A stretch of 64,000 bases of DNA from the NCBI RefSeq assembly GCF_003858535.1, contig NZ_RQTJ01000010.1, positions 1 through 64,000 of the forward strand, written 5' to 3'. The notes below the pieces were generated by a model that saw only the letters and a list, made by a program, of their open reading frames with translations, made no database searches and was not told where the DNA came from. Origin of the DNA: Paenimyroides viscosum (GTDB lineage: Bacteria; Bacteroidota; Bacteroidia; Flavobacteriales; Flavobacteriaceae). Positions 61,427 to 64,000 of the stretch are shown in pieces. How positions within the stretch are numbered: position 1 is the stretch's first letter; each line of letters starts with the position of its first letter. The translations under genes were made by a program, and so were the position numbers.

Positions 61427-62530
61427 CTACTGCGCATCTAACGCCTGTAAAGCAAAACTACCTAACCAATGACTTCCCATATAATCATCGTTTGATATGT
61501 TTGGAAAAGCAGCATTGAAATGTTTTTCAGCAATAGGTTTTAAATGGTTCAGTTCAGGCAACACTTTTGCAATTTGAAACAGACAGGTTGCTCTGCTAAA
61601 ATTTAATCCGTCTAAATGCACCAAGTGTCCGTCGGTTCTGTCGGAAACTTTACCAACTTCTAAGTCAAATTTCTTATCGAACAATTGTGGCAAGAATTTC
61701 TGTAACCAGATTTTATAATCGGTTTGTGGCAATACTTTACTCATTAACCACGCTTCCTGCAAACAAGGCGATAAAAAGTCGTGACCGCTTGGTTCGTAAG
61801 CAATCGGGCAATTGGCATCGTTCGTATATAATTCTTTAGCTTTTGCGGTAATTGCATCCTTTAACTTGGTGTTGCCAACCGTTTGCGCATATTCTAAACT
61901 CAACGCCATTCCAAAAGCCGTATTGTCGTGTGTTCCTGTTCTAATCGGATAATTCAATTTTGGCAAATATTCCAAATATCGTTCAACAAAAACATCCTCT
62001 AACGGTTGCAAAGTTTTGTACCATTGCTGTGCTTTCGGATTGTCTTTCCACGTATATAATTCTTCTTGTAACTTGAAAAACCACGCCCAACCGTAAGTTC
62101 TTTCAAACGTTTTGTTGTGTGGTTGATCGAAAAAAGATTTTTCTATCGTTACATTTTCATCGGTAAATACTTTTGTAAGCAGCTGATCTATTGTTTTGTC
62201 CTGATCTAATTCTGGAAACTTCTTCACTAATTTCACAACCGACCAATATCCGTGTGCCGATGAATGCCAATCGAAACAACCGTAAAAAATTGGTCGCAAC
62301 TGTTTAGGCGATTTCAATTCGTCTGATGATTTTAAAACCTGTCCCAATTTATTCGGATATTCAACCTCTAAACAATGTAGCGGCAACGCGATAATCTTTT
62401 GTGCTTCGGCTAATTCTAATTTTAATGTTTTTTGATTTTGTTCTGGCTGAATAGTAGTTTCCGTACTATCTTTTTTACAAGAAAACATCAGGAAAGCACA
62501 AATAAATAAGGAAGAGAAAAGCTGTTTCAT
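61427..62530 (-). CDS. DUF2891 family lipoprotein
   Basis: A 367-residue lipoprotein with lipobox FSC at about residue 18. The mature part is an alpha-helical, Trp- and His-rich protein with the family segments FYGCFDWHSSAHGYW (about 83-97), ERTYGWAWFFKL, and HDFLSPCLQEAW. This looks like an alpha/alpha-barrel, as in some glycan-processing proteins, but the activity is not known. Confidence 0.8.
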   Translation of the reverse strand: MKQLFSSLFICAFLMFSCKKDSTETTIQPEQNQKTLKLELAEAQKIIALPLHCLEVEYPNKLGQVLKSSDELKSPKQLRPIFYGCFDWHSSAHGYWSVVKLVKKFPELDQDKTIDQLLTKVFTDENVTIEKSFFDQPHNKTFERTYGWAWFFKLQEELYTWKDNPKAQQWYKTLQPLEDVFVERYLEYLPKLNYPIRTGTHDNTAFGMALSLEYAQTVGNTKLKDAITAKAKELYTNDANCPIAYEPSGHDFLSPCLQEAWLMSKVLPQTDYKIWLQKFLPQLFDKKFDLEVGKVSDRTDGHLVHLDGLNFSRATCLFQIAKVLPELNHLKPIAEKHFNAAFPNISNDDYMGSHWLGSFALQALDAQ

Positions 62531-62564
62531 TTATCGAAATTTTTATAAATATAATGAGAATAAA

Positions 62565-62593
62565 CAAAAAAGCAGTTCCGAAGAACTGCTTTT
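62565..62593 (-). terminator. Terminator after the small GNAT gene
   Basis: An 11-bp perfect stem AAAAGCAGTTC (62568-62578) with GAACTGCTTTT (62583-62593); the minus strand has a T run at 62571-62566. Confidence 0.75.
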
Positions 62594-62609
62594 CAAATAT
62601 TTTTAATGC

Positions 62610-62894
62610 TTAAAGTACATCTTGAATACTTGCATCTTTATCGAATGCTGCTTTAGCAAACGGACACAAAGGCAAAATCTTAATGTTGTTTTCTCGAGCG
62701 AAATCAACAGCTACCAAAACCATCTTTTTTCCAACTCCTTGACCACCAAATGCGGGATCAACTTCGGTATGATCTATAATAATTAATGTATCGCCCGCTT
62801 TACTGTAAGTCATTTCACCTGCTTTTGCTCCGTTTTCAGTTGCAATAAAAGCTCCTTTATTTTCTTCTTTTCTGTGATTGATTTCCATAACCAT
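62610..62894 (-). CDS. Small GNAT-like N-acetyltransferase (YjdJ type)
   Basis: A 94-residue minimal GCN5-fold protein with the acetyl-CoA loop DPAFGGQGVGKKMV (about 48-61) and LPLCPFAKAAFDK (about 76-88). Proteins of this size (GCN5-related short family) lack the N-terminal part of a full GNAT. ATG 62894 or 62888 may be the start. The substrate is unknown. It is followed by a terminator. Confidence 0.8.
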   Translation of the reverse strand: MVMEINHRKEENKGAFIATENGAKAGEMTYSKAGDTLIIIDHTEVDPAFGGQGVGKKMVLVAVDFARENNIKILPLCPFAKAAFDKDASIQDVL

Positions 62895-62950
62895 TTTAGT
62901 TTTAGATTAGTTCCTTAAAATTATAAAATACTTTGGAAACACACGTTAAC

Positions 62951-64000
62951 TTACATTAATTTTCGCTGCTTGTTTTTTTGAACAATTTGATATGTTACAA
63001 ACAAAATAATTAACCAAACCGGAATTAAAATTACCGAAACATGCATACCCGTAATACTCATAATTGCTAAAATTGCCAGTAAAAACACAATACAGATGTA
63101 ATTTGAAATAGGATATATGATAGACGGAAACTTTGTTTTGATGCCTGCCTGATCTTTAAACTTCCTGAATTTTAGATGCGTAAAAGAGATCATTACCCAG
63201 TTGATGATCAAACAAGAAACCACAAGTGACATCAAAATCTCAAACGCTTGTTCTGGCACAAACTTATTAATCAAAATACAAATTGCGGCAAAACAGCTCG
63301 ATACAATAATTGCACGTGTTGGCACAGAGCTTTTATTTAATTTCAATAGAAATTTAGGCGCGTTGCCTTGTTCTGCCAAACCAAACAACATACGACTGTT
63401 GCTGTAAACCGATGAATTGTAAACTGACAATGCCGCTGTTAAAACAATAACATTCAACGCATTTGCAATAAGGTTTGTTGCAGAAACATCGGTCCCGAAA
63501 AAGTTGAACTGCATTCCTTTTAAATTATCGAAAACGGTAACAAACGGACTTGTTTTCGTTGTAATGGTTTCCCAAGGTGAAAGCGAAAAAAGAATAATCA
63601 AGGCTCCAACATAGAAAATCAAAATTCTATAAATTACCTGATTGGTTGCTTTTGGAATATTTTTCTCTGGATTTTCGGCTTCGGCAGCTGTAATTCCAAT
63701 CAGTTCCAAACCACCGAACGAAAACATGATAATTGCCATTACCGACAATAATCCCTGATAACCAGTTTCGGTTTTTTCGAACCAGCCTTTAGGGAAAAAC
63801 CCGCCGTTATTTGTAAGGTTTGATATACTTGCCTGTTCGCCACCTGTTCCCGAAACCAATAAGTACGTTCCAAAAACAATCATTGCAACAATAGCAACTA
63901 CTTTAATAATTGAAAACCAAAACTCGGCTTCGCCAAACATTTTTACAGAACCTAAATTCAGCGCCGTAATTGCAAAGAAGAAAAATGTACTTGATGCCCA
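62951..64000 (-). CDS. Amino-acid permease, APC family (5' end outside the window)
   Basis: The frame runs to the window end with no start (the coding sequence continues beyond 64000), covering at least 350 residues of the C-terminal part. It has about eight membrane segments and the family segment FGEAEFWFSIIKVVAIVAM, followed by GGLELIGITAAEAENPEKNIPKA-type signature (about 75-100 from the internal ATG at 63940) that is typical of AroP/AnsP/GabP permeases. Transport of an amino acid with protons is likely; the substrate is not readable. Confidence 0.85.
   Translation of the reverse strand, partial: WASSTFFFFAITALNLGSVKMFGEAEFWFSIIKVVAIVAMIVFGTYLLVSGTGGEQASISNLTNNGGFFPKGWFEKTETGYQGLLSVMAIIMFSFGGLELIGITAAEAENPEKNIPKATNQVIYRILIFYVGALIILFSLSPWETITTKTSPFVTVFDNLKGMQFNFFGTDVSATNLIANALNVIVLTAALSVYNSSVYSNSRMLFGLAEQGNAPKFLLKLNKSSVPTRAIIVSSCFAAICILINKFVPEQAFEILMSLVVSCLIINWVMISFTHLKFRKFKDQAGIKTKFPSIIYPISNYICIVFLLAILAIMSITGMHVSVILIPVWLIILFVTYQIVQKNKQRKLM

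Overview
The window is chromosomal DNA of a low-GC member of the Bacteroidota, almost certainly family Flavobacteriaceae (Flavobacterium/Myroides-like). Support comes from the type IX secretion and gliding genes sprE/porW-like and gldH, a protein with a type A T9SS C-terminal sorting domain, a TonB receptor beside SusD-less surface lipoproteins, family-specific neighbours of upp (DUF4254, DUF6427 and DUF6341 types), and promoters with the Bacteroidota -7 element TAnnTTTG and no obvious Shine-Dalgarno sequences. Nearly all of it is ordinary housekeeping DNA. I see no rRNA, tRNA, CRISPR array, prophage or intact insertion sequence.

Layout. 1-1042: two AT-rich unknown genes, the first perhaps broken at its 5' end. 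1071-4106 (-): M20 deacetylase, heptosyltransferase-like GT9, small membrane protein, DUF4254. 4174-6083: upp with its flavobacterial companions. 6118-9327: unknown protein, flavoprotein, MarC, DUF3109 and a retropepsin-like protease. 9362-17582 (+): TatD, acyltransferase, asparaginase, two tandem beta-barrels, yicC, gmk, nadD, gpsA. 17594-19073: TerC and an unknown protein. 19154-19298: a promoter-terminator unit without a real gene (candidate ncRNA). 19426-27820 (+): sprE-like T9SS lipoprotein running directly into an ATP synthase cluster atpZ-(DUF6168)-atpB-E-F-H-A-G, without atpD and atpC. 27877-32221: lipoprotein, PAS-LuxR regulator, GNAT, cation/proton antiporter. 32329-38325: TonB receptor, two surface lipoproteins and a divergent secreted EEP phosphoesterase. 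38376-43942: T9SS cargo protein, then ricT-gldH-PBP1A. 44014-47955: CoA transferase A/B, AI-2E transporter, rRNA methyltransferase. 48127-51255: three small lipoproteins and a GNAT-nitrilase fusion. 51312-53719: small membrane-protein operon ending at a scar where two genes have lost their 5' ends. 53810-58542: EEP protein, 1133-residue outer-membrane protein, His-rich lipoprotein with a duplicated motif. 59005-64000: metG, DUF2891 lipoprotein, small GNAT, and an amino-acid permease running off the window.

The points most worth a second look are the small ones between and inside genes. A dispersed palindromic repeat appears between genes, nested in a structured element before metG, and apparently in frame inside metG. 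At 53.5 kb a Xre-type helix-turn-helix gene and an outer-membrane barrel gene, divergent, are both cut at the same point, as expected from a deletion. A strong -33/-7 promoter followed about 105 nt later by an intrinsic terminator suggests a small RNA ahead of sprE. Two perfect 12-bp hairpins lie between cistrons of the ATP synthase operon. I do not see a clear new multi-gene system. The nearest candidates are the surface uptake locus at 32-38 kb and the unexplained small membrane operon at 51-53 kb.
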